A program made the translations under genes and the position numbers. The notes under the pieces were generated by a model that was not told the origin of the DNA, searched no databases, and worked only from the letters and a program-made list of their open reading frames with translations. This document shows, piece by piece, positions 55,748-63,081 of a DNA stretch of 64,000 bases. The stretch lies in assembly GCF_003130585.1 (NCBI RefSeq), contig NZ_QFKX01000001.1, positions 930,001 through 994,000 on the forward strand, written 5' to 3'. This DNA comes from Brachybacterium endophyticum (lineage in GTDB: Bacteria; Actinomycetota; Actinomycetes; Actinomycetales; Dermabacteraceae). Positions within the stretch are counted from its first letter, which is position 1. Each line of letters starts with the position of its first letter.

Positions 55748-56553
55748 GACAGGCTCCCCTCCTCGACCTCGCCGCCGCCGACGGCGTCCATGAAGCGCTG
55801 CACCAGGCTGCCGCCGGCGCGGACCTCATCGAGCGTGCCGTCGGCCAGGATCTCCCCGCGGGCGATGATGGCGACGTGCGAGCACAGCTCCTCGACGAGC
55901 TCCATGACGTGGCTCGAGAGCACCACGGTGCCGCCGCCGGCGACGAAGGCCCGCAGGATCTGGCGGATGCGCTGACCGGAGACCGGGTCGACCGCCTCCA
56001 GCGGCTCGTCGAGCACGAGCAGCCGCGGGGCGTGGATGAGGGCGCAGGCGAGCAGGATCTTCTTCGTCATGCCGGCCGAATAGTCCACGACCAGCTTGCC
56101 GTCCTCCGCGGCGAGATCCATCGCCTGCAGCAGGGAGTCCGTGCGCTCGTCGACGACCGCAGGCTCCATGCCGCGGATCAGCCCCACGTACGTCAGCAGC
56201 TCACGGCCGGTGAGACGGTCGAAGGTGCGCAGGCCGTCGGCGAGGACACCCATCTGCGCCTTGGCGCGATCGGGTTCGGCCCACATGTCGGCCCCCAGCA
56301 CGTGGGAGCTGCCGCCGTCGGGCCGCAGCAGTCCCGTCGCCATCGAGAGGGTGGTGGTCTTGCCGGCGCCGTTGGGTCCGACGATCCCGTAGAAGGAGCC
56401 GCGCGGGATCGAGAGGGTGATCCCGTGGACGACCTCGTTGCCGTCGAAGGACTTGCGCAGCCCGTCGACGTGGAGGGCGAAACCGTCCCGGCCCGCGGTC
56501 GAGGTGGACGAAGGAGGAGGGAAGGCCTGGGCATCGGCTGTGTGCTGGCTCAT
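55732..56553 (-). CDS. ABC transporter ATP-binding protein
   Basis: ATPase of the exporter pair. The 273-aa product has Walker A GPNGAGKTTTLSMATGLL near 55-72, the signature-like VVDYSAGMTKKILLACALIH (the usual LSGGQ is degenerate: YSAGM), and Walker B LLVLDEPLEAVDP. The switch His is in VLSSHVMELVEEL. The start is the ATG 6 nt after a TACGCT box, so leaderless; a GTG eight codons upstream lies across that box and is less likely. Overlaps the permease by 16 nt. Confidence 0.9.
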   Translation of the reverse strand: MSQHTADAQAFPPPSSTSTAGRDGFALHVDGLRKSFDGNEVVHGITLSIPRGSFYGIVGPNGAGKTTTLSMATGLLRPDGGSSHVLGADMWAEPDRAKAQMGVLADGLRTFDRLTGRELLTYVGLIRGMEPAVVDERTDSLLQAMDLAAEDGKLVVDYSAGMTKKILLACALIHAPRLLVLDEPLEAVDPVSGQRIRQILRAFVAGGGTVVLSSHVMELVEELCSHVAIIARGEILADGTLDEVRAGGSLVQRFMDAVGGGEVEEGSLSWLQS

Positions 56554-56559
56554 ACCGTG

Positions 56560-56565
56560 AGCGTA
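56560..56565 (-). promoter_or_regulatory. -10 box of the ABC transporter operon (leaderless)
   Basis: TACGCT on the minus strand, 6 nt before the ATG. Confidence 0.5.
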
Positions 56566-56731
56566 CGGTGCGGGCACCTGGGGGAGGACCCTCCGCGGGC
56601 GGCAGCCGTCCCCGACCTAAGTCGATCAGCCCGACGCCTCCGGTGCCGACCCTGGTCGGGAACGGGGAGACCCGATCCGGCCGATGCCCGCCCGCACGGG
56701 GCCGGCATGTCGGCACAATGGCGGGAACGGA

Positions 56732-56737
56732 TAGAGT
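56732..56737 (+). promoter_or_regulatory. Candidate -10 box of the AI-2E family gene
   Basis: TAGAGT, predicting a start near 56744 and a short leader that includes GAGAGGGG, the SD of the gene at 56779. Confidence 0.4.
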
Positions 56738-56778
56738 GCACGGTGGCTCTGCGCCGATCCATCGAGAGGGGACTTCCC

Positions 56779-58107
56779 ATGACGACACCCCGACGCCCGA
56801 CCGCGGAGGCGGAGCGTCCCGACGACGCCGGCCTGGCGCGCGAGGTAGCCGAGATCCCCATCGGGGTCCGACGCCTCGGCGCCTGGTCCTGGCGCTTGAT
56901 CGTGATCGTCGCCGCAGTGGCGCTGATCATGTGGGGCCTCCTGCAGATCACGGCGATCGTTATCCCGGTGCTGATCGCCGTGCTGATCGCCTCGCTGCTC
57001 TCGCCGCTGGTCACCCTGCTCAGCCGCCACACCTTCCTGGGGCGCGGCGCCGCCAGCGGCGTCGCCCTGATCGGCCTCGTGGTCGTGATCGTCGGCATGT
57101 TCACGCTCGCCAGCCGGCAGCTGTTCGAGCAGGCGAGCGATATCTACGACAAGGCCTTCACCGGCGTGCAGACGCTGACCGAGTGGGCGAACACGACGTT
57201 CAACATCGACAGCTCGATGCTGGACAAGGCCACCGACGAGATCCTCTCCAAGCTGCAGCAGAACACCGACTCGCTGGTCAGCGGCGCGTTCTCGACGGCA
57301 GCGGTGGTGGGCAACATCGTCACCGGCATCGTGATCGCTCTGTTCACCCTGTTCTTCCTGCTCTCCGGGGGCTCCTCGATCTGGCGCTGGGTGGTGGGTC
57401 TGCTGCCCACCGCGGCGCGCGGACCCGCCCACGAGAGCGTGCGTCGCGGCTGGAAGGCCCTGTCGGCCTACATGCGCACACAGATCATGGTGGCCGCCGT
57501 CGACGCCACGGGCATCGCCATCGGCATGATGTTCCTGGGTGTCGGCTCCTACGTGGTGCCGATCTGGCTGCTGGTGTTCCTGTTCTCGTTCGTGCCGCTG
57601 GTCGGTGCGATCGTCTCGGGTGCGATCGCCGTCCTCATCGTCCTGGTCCTCCAGGGCTGGGTGTTCGCGATCATCATGGTCGCCGTGGTGATCGCCGTGC
57701 AGCAGATCGAGGGCAACGTGCTGCAGCCCTTCCTGATGGGCAAGGCCGTCGAGCTGCATCCGCTCGCGGTGTTCCTCGGCGTGGCCGCCGGCGCGATGAT
57801 CGCCGGCATCCCCGGCGCCCTGTTCGCGATCCCGCTGATCGCCTTCGTCAACGCGACGATGCTCTACATGACGGGACGGGACCCCTCGCCCGAGCTCGGC
57901 ATCGACGAGGAGGCGGAGGCGCACTTCCTGGCTCCGCCGAAGCCGAAGGTGCACGAGGAGTCCGGACGCGCCGCCAAGCGCCGCGCGAAGGCCGAGTCCT
58001 CCCGGGCCAAGGACGCTGCGTTGCGCGAGGAGTCCGCCGAGGCCGCGGGATCCTCCTCCGGCGGGTCCCGAGCAGCCGACGGCGACGGTCCGCGCGAGCA
58101 GAGCTAG
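56779..58107 (+). CDS. AI-2E family transporter (TqsA/PerM-like permease)
   Basis: A 442-aa inner-membrane protein of the AI-2 exporter superfamily (PF01594). Helix pair VIVAAVALIMWGLLQITAIV and VIPVLIAVLIASLLSPLVTL, the long periplasmic-side segment around residues 110-180, and the C-terminal signature VVPIWLLVFLFSFVPLVGAI, with EGNVLQPFLMGKAVELHPLA, are typical. A 70-residue charged Ala/Ser/Glu tail follows. Members transport autoinducer-2, Na+/H+ or unknown substrates; the substrate here is not predictable. Ends at a strong shared terminator opposite greA. Confidence 0.9.
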   Translation: MTTPRRPTAEAERPDDAGLAREVAEIPIGVRRLGAWSWRLIVIVAAVALIMWGLLQITAIVIPVLIAVLIASLLSPLVTLLSRHTFLGRGAASGVALIGLVVVIVGMFTLASRQLFEQASDIYDKAFTGVQTLTEWANTTFNIDSSMLDKATDEILSKLQQNTDSLVSGAFSTAAVVGNIVTGIVIALFTLFFLLSGGSSIWRWVVGLLPTAARGPAHESVRRGWKALSAYMRTQIMVAAVDATGIAIGMMFLGVGSYVVPIWLLVFLFSFVPLVGAIVSGAIAVLIVLVLQGWVFAIIMVAVVIAVQQIEGNVLQPFLMGKAVELHPLAVFLGVAAGAMIAGIPGALFAIPLIAFVNATMLYMTGRDPSPELGIDEEAEAHFLAPPKPKVHEESGRAAKRRAKAESSRAKDAALREESAEAAGSSSGGSRAADGDGPREQS

Positions 58108-58123
58108 TCCGCTCCGCCCCGAC

Positions 58124-58178
58124 GCACGAGAACGGGGCCGTCACCTCCACGATGGAGGTGACGGCCCCGTTCTCGTGC
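58124..58178. terminator. Bidirectional terminator between the AI-2E gene and greA
   Basis: A perfect 26-bp stem: GCACGAGAACGGGGCCGTCA and six more bases (58124-58149) against 58153-58178, with a 3-nt CGA loop. It is the strongest hairpin in the window and lies between convergent genes. Confidence 0.92.
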
Positions 58179-58263
58179 ACGCTGCCCGCGGCGATGTCGC
58201 GGTGCGGTGCGAGTGGCGGCGTGCTCGGCCGGTCGCGCGGAACCCCGGAGCCGGGGCGCGCGA

Positions 58264-58755
58264 TCAGGAGCGGTAGGGCTTCGCCGAGACGATCTCGATG
58301 GCCAGCGAACGGCCGTTGGGCGCCTCGTAGTCGATCTTCTCGCCGACCTTCGCGCCGTTGATGGACGAGCCCAGCGGGGACTCCGTGGAGAAGACCTCGA
58401 GGTCCTCGCCGTCCTCGGCGATCTCGCGGTTGCCCAGCAGGAACGTGCGCTCCTTGCCGGCCATCGAGATCTTCACGACCATGCCCGGCTCGACGACGCC
58501 GTCGTCCTTGGGGGTCTCGCCCACGACGGCGTTCTTCAGCAGGTGCGTGAGCTCCCCGATGCGGGCCTCGTTCTTCCCCTGCTCCTCGCGGGCCGCGTGG
58601 TAGCCGCCGTTCTCCTTGAGATCGCCCTCGTCGCGAGCCGCGGCGATGCGCTCGGCGATCTCGGTGCGACGAGGCCCCTCGAGCTCGGCGAGCTCCGCGT
58701 TGAGGCGGTCGTAGGCGTCCTGGGTGAGCCAGGAACCAGTGGGCTGGCTGCTCAT
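58264..58755 (-). CDS. greA: Transcription elongation factor GreA
   Basis: Stimulates RNA cleavage by backtracked RNA polymerase. The 163-aa product has the coiled-coil hairpin with the acidic tip: WLTQDAYDRLNAELAELEGP, IAAARDEGDLKENGGYHAAR (Asp and Glu near 45-50). The C-terminal FKBP-like domain ends STESPLGSSINGAKVGEKID and so on. SD AGGAG with 7-nt spacing. It precedes the DUF4307 gene's 3' end on the same strand in the opposite order: DUF4307 gene lies upstream. Confidence 0.96.
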   Translation of the reverse strand: MSSQPTGSWLTQDAYDRLNAELAELEGPRRTEIAERIAAARDEGDLKENGGYHAAREEQGKNEARIGELTHLLKNAVVGETPKDDGVVEPGMVVKISMAGKERTFLLGNREIAEDGEDLEVFSTESPLGSSINGAKVGEKIDYEAPNGRSLAIEIVSAKPYRS

Positions 58756-58936
58756 GCGAACACTCCTGAATCTTGACGCGGGCGACCGCTGCTCGCGACC
58801 GCCCGACACAGTTCACGGGGCACATGTTGCGCATGCGCCCCGTGTGCGGGTGATGATGACCGACGCGTTGTCGGTATCAGATCATCGTACAACGAATGCG
58901 ACAGGCGTCTCCAGCATCCGTGCTCGTCGCGGGCGA

Positions 58937-59353
58937 TCAGGCGGCGTCGCAGCCGACGACCTCGGCGCTGACGGCCTCTCCCTGCGTGTCGATGTCGACG
59001 GTCCGCACGACCTGCCGCTGGGATCCGGCGGGCACGTCGACCTCGCGGAACCCGACCTGCGCGCGCCCCTTGTTCAGGGCCTGGACCGTGCAGGTCACCG
59101 CCTCGTCGGGCTGACGTGTCAGCTGGAAGGTGAGCGAGATCGTGTTGTCGTCGACATGGTCGTAGCCCACGGTCTTCGCGCTCGCCGGCTGATCGGCGAA
59201 GCGCAGTCCCACGAAGACCAGCACGGCGAGGAAGACGATCGCGCCGACCACGTACAGCACCCGCGCGGTGCGTCGGGGCACGAGCGGCCCGCCGTAGCGG
59301 GCGAGCATCGGATCGGTCGGTCCCGAGTCGGTGCTCGAGGTGCGCGGGGACAT
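58937..59353 (-). CDS. DUF4307 membrane-anchored protein
   Basis: The 138-aa product has a hydrophilic N terminus, one transmembrane helix (ARVLYVVGAIVFLAVLVFVG), and a small extracytoplasmic beta domain with two cysteines (AVTCTVQALNKGRAQVGFRE and VVGCDAA). I recognise this as the actinobacterial DUF4307 family usually found beside greA and mca; the function is unknown. ATG with GGAGG 8 nt upstream. It faces mca across 182 nt. Confidence 0.85.
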   Translation of the reverse strand: MSPRTSSTDSGPTDPMLARYGGPLVPRRTARVLYVVGAIVFLAVLVFVGLRFADQPASAKTVGYDHVDDNTISLTFQLTRQPDEAVTCTVQALNKGRAQVGFREVDVPAGSQRQVVRTVDIDTQGEAVSAEVVGCDAA

Positions 59354-59480
59354 GGGGCCATCCTCCCAGATGCTCCCTGGACCGCAGCTCCGTCGTCCGG
59401 CGTCGCGCACGACCCGGACGGAGGTCACATCGCGCGGGGGAGGGGCCCGCCGTCCCCACCTGACCACCAGGCGGGTGGCG

Positions 59481-59486
59481 TATTCT
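59481..59486 (+). promoter_or_regulatory. Candidate -10 box of mca
   Basis: TATTCT, giving a leader of about 43 nt that includes GAAGGGG before the GTG. No good -35. Confidence 0.4.
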
Positions 59487-59535
59487 CGACGGGTCCAGAC
59501 GACTGTCCGAACCGCGATCCTGTGAAGGGGACGTT

Positions 59536-60423
59536 GTGCCCGAGGTACTGCCGGAGAAGGGCGACCAGCTGCGCCTGGTCGCCGTCCATGCCCATCCCGA
59601 CGACGAGTCGAGCAAGGGAGCGGGGTCGATGGCCAGGTACGTGCGCGAGGGCGCGCAGGTCACCGTCATCACCTGCACCGGCGGTGAGCGCGGCGACATC
59701 CTGAACCCGCAGCTCGCGGGCGACGAGACCATCCTCGCGGACATGCCCGCCGTGCGCCGCACGGAGATGGCCGCCGCCCAGCGGGTGCTGGGTGTGGACC
59801 ACGAGTGGCTGGGCTTCGTGGACTCGGGACTGCCGGAGGGCGAGCCGAAGCCGGAGCTCCCCGAGGGGTGCTTCGCACTGGTGCCCGTCGAGGAGGCAGC
59901 GCGCCCCCTCGTGGAGGCGATCCGCAGGCTGCGTCCGCACGTGCTGACGACGTACGACGAGAACGGCGGGTACCCCCACCCCGACCACATCCAGGCCCAC
60001 CGGGTGAGCGTGCACGCCTTCGAGATGGCCGCTGACCCCGAGTACGCCCCCGAGCTCGGGGAGCCCTGGGAGGTCTCGAAGCTGTACTACATCAACGGTT
60101 TCTCCCGCTCGCGCTTCACCGGGATCGCGACCTTCCTGCGCGACCGCGGCACGCCGGACGAGGAGCTCGAGGCGATGGCGGAGCGTTTCCCCGCGGGCAC
60201 CGATCGCCTGGTGACCACGCGCGTGGACATCAGCGACCAGCTCGAGGTGCGCGACGCCGCTCTGCGCGCCCACGCGACTCAGGTGGACCCGCTCGGCTTC
60301 TTCTTCCACATCCCCAACGACGTGCTGCGGGAGTCGCGCTTCGCGACCGACGACTACGAGCTGAGGACCTCTCGCATCGGCGTCACGCTGCCAGAGACCG
60401 ACCTGTTCGCGGGTCTGCGATGA
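59536..60423 (+). CDS. mca: Mycothiol S-conjugate amidase
   Basis: Cleaves mycothiol conjugates to release mercapturic acids, a detoxification system confined to actinobacteria. The 295-aa product has the LmbE-type zinc motif VHAHPDDES near 17-25, TVITCTGGERGDILNPQL, and the later metal His in YPHPDHIQAHR. The length (about 290) and LMAVHAHPDDESSKGAG-like start fit Mca rather than MshB. GTG start after GAAGGGG. The stop overlaps the next gene by 4 nt. Confidence 0.94.
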   Translation: MPEVLPEKGDQLRLVAVHAHPDDESSKGAGSMARYVREGAQVTVITCTGGERGDILNPQLAGDETILADMPAVRRTEMAAAQRVLGVDHEWLGFVDSGLPEGEPKPELPEGCFALVPVEEAARPLVEAIRRLRPHVLTTYDENGGYPHPDHIQAHRVSVHAFEMAADPEYAPELGEPWEVSKLYYINGFSRSRFTGIATFLRDRGTPDEELEAMAERFPAGTDRLVTTRVDISDQLEVRDAALRAHATQVDPLGFFFHIPNDVLRESRFATDDYELRTSRIGVTLPETDLFAGLR

Positions 60424-60848
60424 ACGGGGGCGTGATGACCGTGCTCGCCGCGGGTGTGCCGCTGGGCGGTGCCGTGCTCGCCGACCCCTCCGACGGGGAC
60501 ATGACCTCGACCTCGGTCACCCCGGGCAACGGCGCCTTCATCGTCATGTTCCTGCTGGCGGTGGCGGTCGTTCTGCTGGCGGTGGACATGACGCGCCGCG
60601 TGCGCAGGATCCAGGCCAAGGGGCGCGCCGAGGAGCATCTGGCGCAGGAGGAGACGCCGGAGGAGGACGGTGGCGAGACCGCCGACGGGCCCTCCTCGGC
60701 AGGGTCGGACACCGGCGAGAGGAACGATGCCACCGCGGGCGACGCCTCGTCTGACGACACAGGTGACGCCCAGGCGCCCTCGGACCGGGCCGAAGGTTCC
60801 TCGTCGGCAGATCCGAGCGGCGAGCGGGACCCCCGCGGCGAGAGCTGA
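60420..60848 (+). CDS. Small single-pass membrane protein, unknown function
   Basis: The 142-aa product overlaps mca by ATGA. It has a short N terminus, one strong helix (FIVMFLLAVAVVLLAVDMTRR), and a long acidic/Ser-rich cytoplasmic tail of about 80 residues (EETPEEDGGETADGPSS and on). A similar small membrane protein follows mca in other actinobacteria (as Rv1083 does in M. tuberculosis, from memory). No function can be read. Confidence 0.75.
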   Translation: MNGGVMTVLAAGVPLGGAVLADPSDGDMTSTSVTPGNGAFIVMFLLAVAVVLLAVDMTRRVRRIQAKGRAEEHLAQEETPEEDGGETADGPSSAGSDTGERNDATAGDASSDDTGDAQAPSDRAEGSSSADPSGERDPRGES

Positions 60849-60850
60849 GC

Positions 60851-60871
60851 ACCGCCCGCGGCCGGGGCGGT
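60851..60871. terminator. Hairpin between convergent genes
   Basis: ACCGCCC (60851-60857) and GGGCGGT (60865-60871) form a 7-bp stem directly after the small membrane protein gene; more G/C-rich inverted repeats follow to 60930. Confidence 0.5.
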
Positions 60872-60939
60872 CGCACGCCCTGGTGGGCGGAACCTCCGGC
60901 CGCCGGCCGCCGGGCCGCCGGTCCGCGCCCGCTGGCGGG

Positions 60940-61806
60940 TCAGATCACCGCGATCGCGACCGCCACGAAGTGGCAGGCGAAGCCGGCGATCGTGAGCGCG
61001 TGGAAGATCTCGTGGTACCCGAACCAGGCGGGTGAGGGGTCCGGGCGCTTGAGTCCGTAGACGAGCGCGCCCAGGGTGTAGGCGAGCCCTCCGGCGAGGA
61101 TCAGCGAGACCACGCCCCAGCCACCGCCGTCGAGCATCTGCGGCATGTAGAAGATCGCGACCCAGCCCAGGGCGACGTAGGCGGGGACGTAGAGCCAACG
61201 CGGCGCTCCGGTCCAGAAGACCCGGAAGCCGACGCCGATCAGAGCCCCGGTCCAGCAGATGATCAGCAGCGTCACGGCAGAGCGCGGCGACAGCAGCGAG
61301 GCCGCGATCGGCGTGTAGGTGCCGGCGATGATCAGGAAGATGTTCGCGTGGTCGAAGCGGCGCAGCATGAGCGTGTGCTCGGTGCGCCAGGTGCCGCGGT
61401 GGTAGGTCGCGCTGATGCCGAACAGCAGGCAGGCGGTGAGCACGAAGACCGCGCAGGCCAGCCGCGTCGCGAGATCCTGGCCGAGCGCCACTAGGGCAAG
61501 GCCTGCGATCAGGGCGGTGGGGAAGGCGATCAGGTGCAGCACTCCCCGCAGACGGGGCTTGGGCAGTCGCAGTCCCAGCACCTTCGCGCGCGCGGCCATC
61601 TGGCGGGTCAGCGAGCGCGGGGCGAACGGATGGGTCGCCGCGGTGGGGATATCTCCGTCCTCGAGGGAGAGCCCCACCTGGTGATCGGGACGCGGCTCCG
61701 CGGTGGGATCGTCGGGCTCGGCCGGGGTGATCGGGCGCCGGGCCGCCTGCGACGCGCTGTCGTGGTCGGTCCCGGCGTCGTGTCGGCGGTGTGGTGCGAG
61801 GGCCAT
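60940..61806 (-). CDS. Hemolysin III / PAQR-family membrane protein
   Basis: The 288-aa product has seven hydrophobic helices and the family's His/Asp residues, probably metal-binding: HLIAFPTALIAG, ATYHRGTWRT, RRFDHANIFLIIAGTYTPI, and the C-terminal HEIFHALTIAGFACHFVAV. The N-terminal 75 residues are hydrophilic and Pro/Asp-rich. PAQR members are thought to be membrane hydrolases; 'hemolysin' is historical. The ATG is 6 nt after a TACAGT box, so leaderless. Confidence 0.9.
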   Translation of the reverse strand: MALAPHRRHDAGTDHDSASQAARRPITPAEPDDPTAEPRPDHQVGLSLEDGDIPTAATHPFAPRSLTRQMAARAKVLGLRLPKPRLRGVLHLIAFPTALIAGLALVALGQDLATRLACAVFVLTACLLFGISATYHRGTWRTEHTLMLRRFDHANIFLIIAGTYTPIAASLLSPRSAVTLLIICWTGALIGVGFRVFWTGAPRWLYVPAYVALGWVAIFYMPQMLDGGGWGVVSLILAGGLAYTLGALVYGLKRPDPSPAWFGYHEIFHALTIAGFACHFVAVAIAVI

Positions 61807-61812
61807 GCCGCG

Positions 61813-61818
61813 ACTGTA
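61813..61818 (-). promoter_or_regulatory. -10 box of the hemolysin III-like gene (leaderless)
   Basis: TACAGT on the minus strand, 6 nt before the ATG. Confidence 0.5.
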
Positions 61819-62008
61819 ACCTACGGTGCCGTAAGGAGACAGGTCCCGGACTGTGGTGGTGCTGTGAAGAGCGGCCGCGCCGATGCGGCATCACACGCCC
61901 ACGTGTCCGATAATGAGACGTCCGCCGGGAGCGCAGGCGCTGTTCCGCAGCGCCACGGAGCCCCGGCGGAGGGCCGAAGGAACCCAGTCGAGCGAGGAGG
62001 GCCAGCCC

Positions 62009-62767
62009 GTGGACGATGACGGCGTCCTCTACCGCGTCTATGCGAAGCGCCTGGTCAAGGAGCTCGAGGCGTACCAACTGCCCCAGCACCTCGGCGTCAT
62101 CGTGGACGGCAACCGGCGCTGGGCGAAGGCATCCGGCATCACCACCGCCGAAGGCCACCGCCAGGGCGGCGAGAAGATCACCGAGTTCCTCACCTGGTGC
62201 GAGGAGCTCGGCATCCCCCTGGTGACCGTCTGGATGCTCTCGACGGACAACCTCCGCCGCGGCCCCGAGGAGCTCGCCCTGCTCTTCGAGATCATCGCCG
62301 AGACCGTCGAGTCGATCGCCGGCGCCGGCTACACGGTGCGGCTGGCGGGATCCGTCGAGTCGCTCCCGGAGGCGACACGCGAGCGCGTGCGGCACGTGCA
62401 GGAGCGATCCCGTCCCTCGAAGTCCCTCACCGTGAACGTCGCGATCGGCTACGGCGGCCGCGAGGAAATCGTCGACGCCGTGCGCGAACTCGTGCGGGAC
62501 CTCGGTGCCGAAGGGCGCACGCCCGACGAGATTGCCGAGGCCATCTCCATGGAGGGGATCGGCGAGCACCTCTACACCCGCGGCCAGCCGGACCCCGATC
62601 TGATCATCCGCTCCTCGGGCGAGCAGCGGCTCTCGGGGTTCCTGATGTGGCAGTCCGCCCACTCCGAGTTCTGGTTCTGCGAGACCTACTGGCCGTGCTT
62701 CCGCCGGGTCGACCTGCTGCGCGCGCTGCGCGACTACTGCCAGCGCGAACGGCGCTACGGCGCCTGA
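62009..62767 (+). CDS. uppS: Cis-prenyltransferase (undecaprenyl/decaprenyl diphosphate or Z-FPP synthase type)
   Basis: Condenses isopentenyl diphosphate onto an allylic diphosphate in Z configuration, giving the lipid carrier for cell-wall synthesis or its short precursor. The 252-aa product (GTG after GAGGAGG) has LGVIVDGNRRWAKASG with the catalytic Asp near residue 33, then HRQGGEKITEFLTWC, VNVAIGYGGREEIVDA and RSSGEQRLSGFLMWQSAHSE. Context (mca, hemolysin III, PhoH) matches the M. tuberculosis Rv1086 short-chain Z-FPP synthase as I recall. The chain length is therefore uncertain. A GATAAT box at 61909-61914 may be its -10. Confidence 0.9.
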   Translation: MDDDGVLYRVYAKRLVKELEAYQLPQHLGVIVDGNRRWAKASGITTAEGHRQGGEKITEFLTWCEELGIPLVTVWMLSTDNLRRGPEELALLFEIIAETVESIAGAGYTVRLAGSVESLPEATRERVRHVQERSRPSKSLTVNVAIGYGGREEIVDAVRELVRDLGAEGRTPDEIAEAISMEGIGEHLYTRGQPDPDLIIRSSGEQRLSGFLMWQSAHSEFWFCETYWPCFRRVDLLRALRDYCQRERRYGA

Positions 62768-63081
62768 GAGCGGGACGTCCGCCAGGGCCGGAGCCCCACG
62801 AGGGTCGGGGTGGTGGCCGCGGCCGAGATCGGGGCCGAGTTCGTGGTCGCGGGAAGGCTGCGGACGGGCCCGGTTGGAGGCCGGCCGGGGCCTCGCGGCG
62901 AACCCTCGGTGACGGTCCGGTGAACCCTCCGGCGCTGCAGGCGCGCCGGGCGCGTCGTGTCATGGATCACCTGCGGACGCGGAGTAGGTTCGCGGCAAGC
63001 GCTCCGATCGGGCCGCGTCCCACCTTCCCCTCCGAGGGCCGCGGCTGACCGCACGGAGCTGAGCACGGACGGAGGCACCCG
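62768..63081 (+). promoter_or_regulatory. Intergenic region upstream of phoH
   Basis: 314 nt with no gene. TAGGTT at 62985-62990 fits a -10 box and would give a leader of about 85 nt; no clear -35. The SD for the phoH ATG is GGAGG at 63071-63075. The stretch 62770-62900 is G-rich. Confidence 0.35.
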
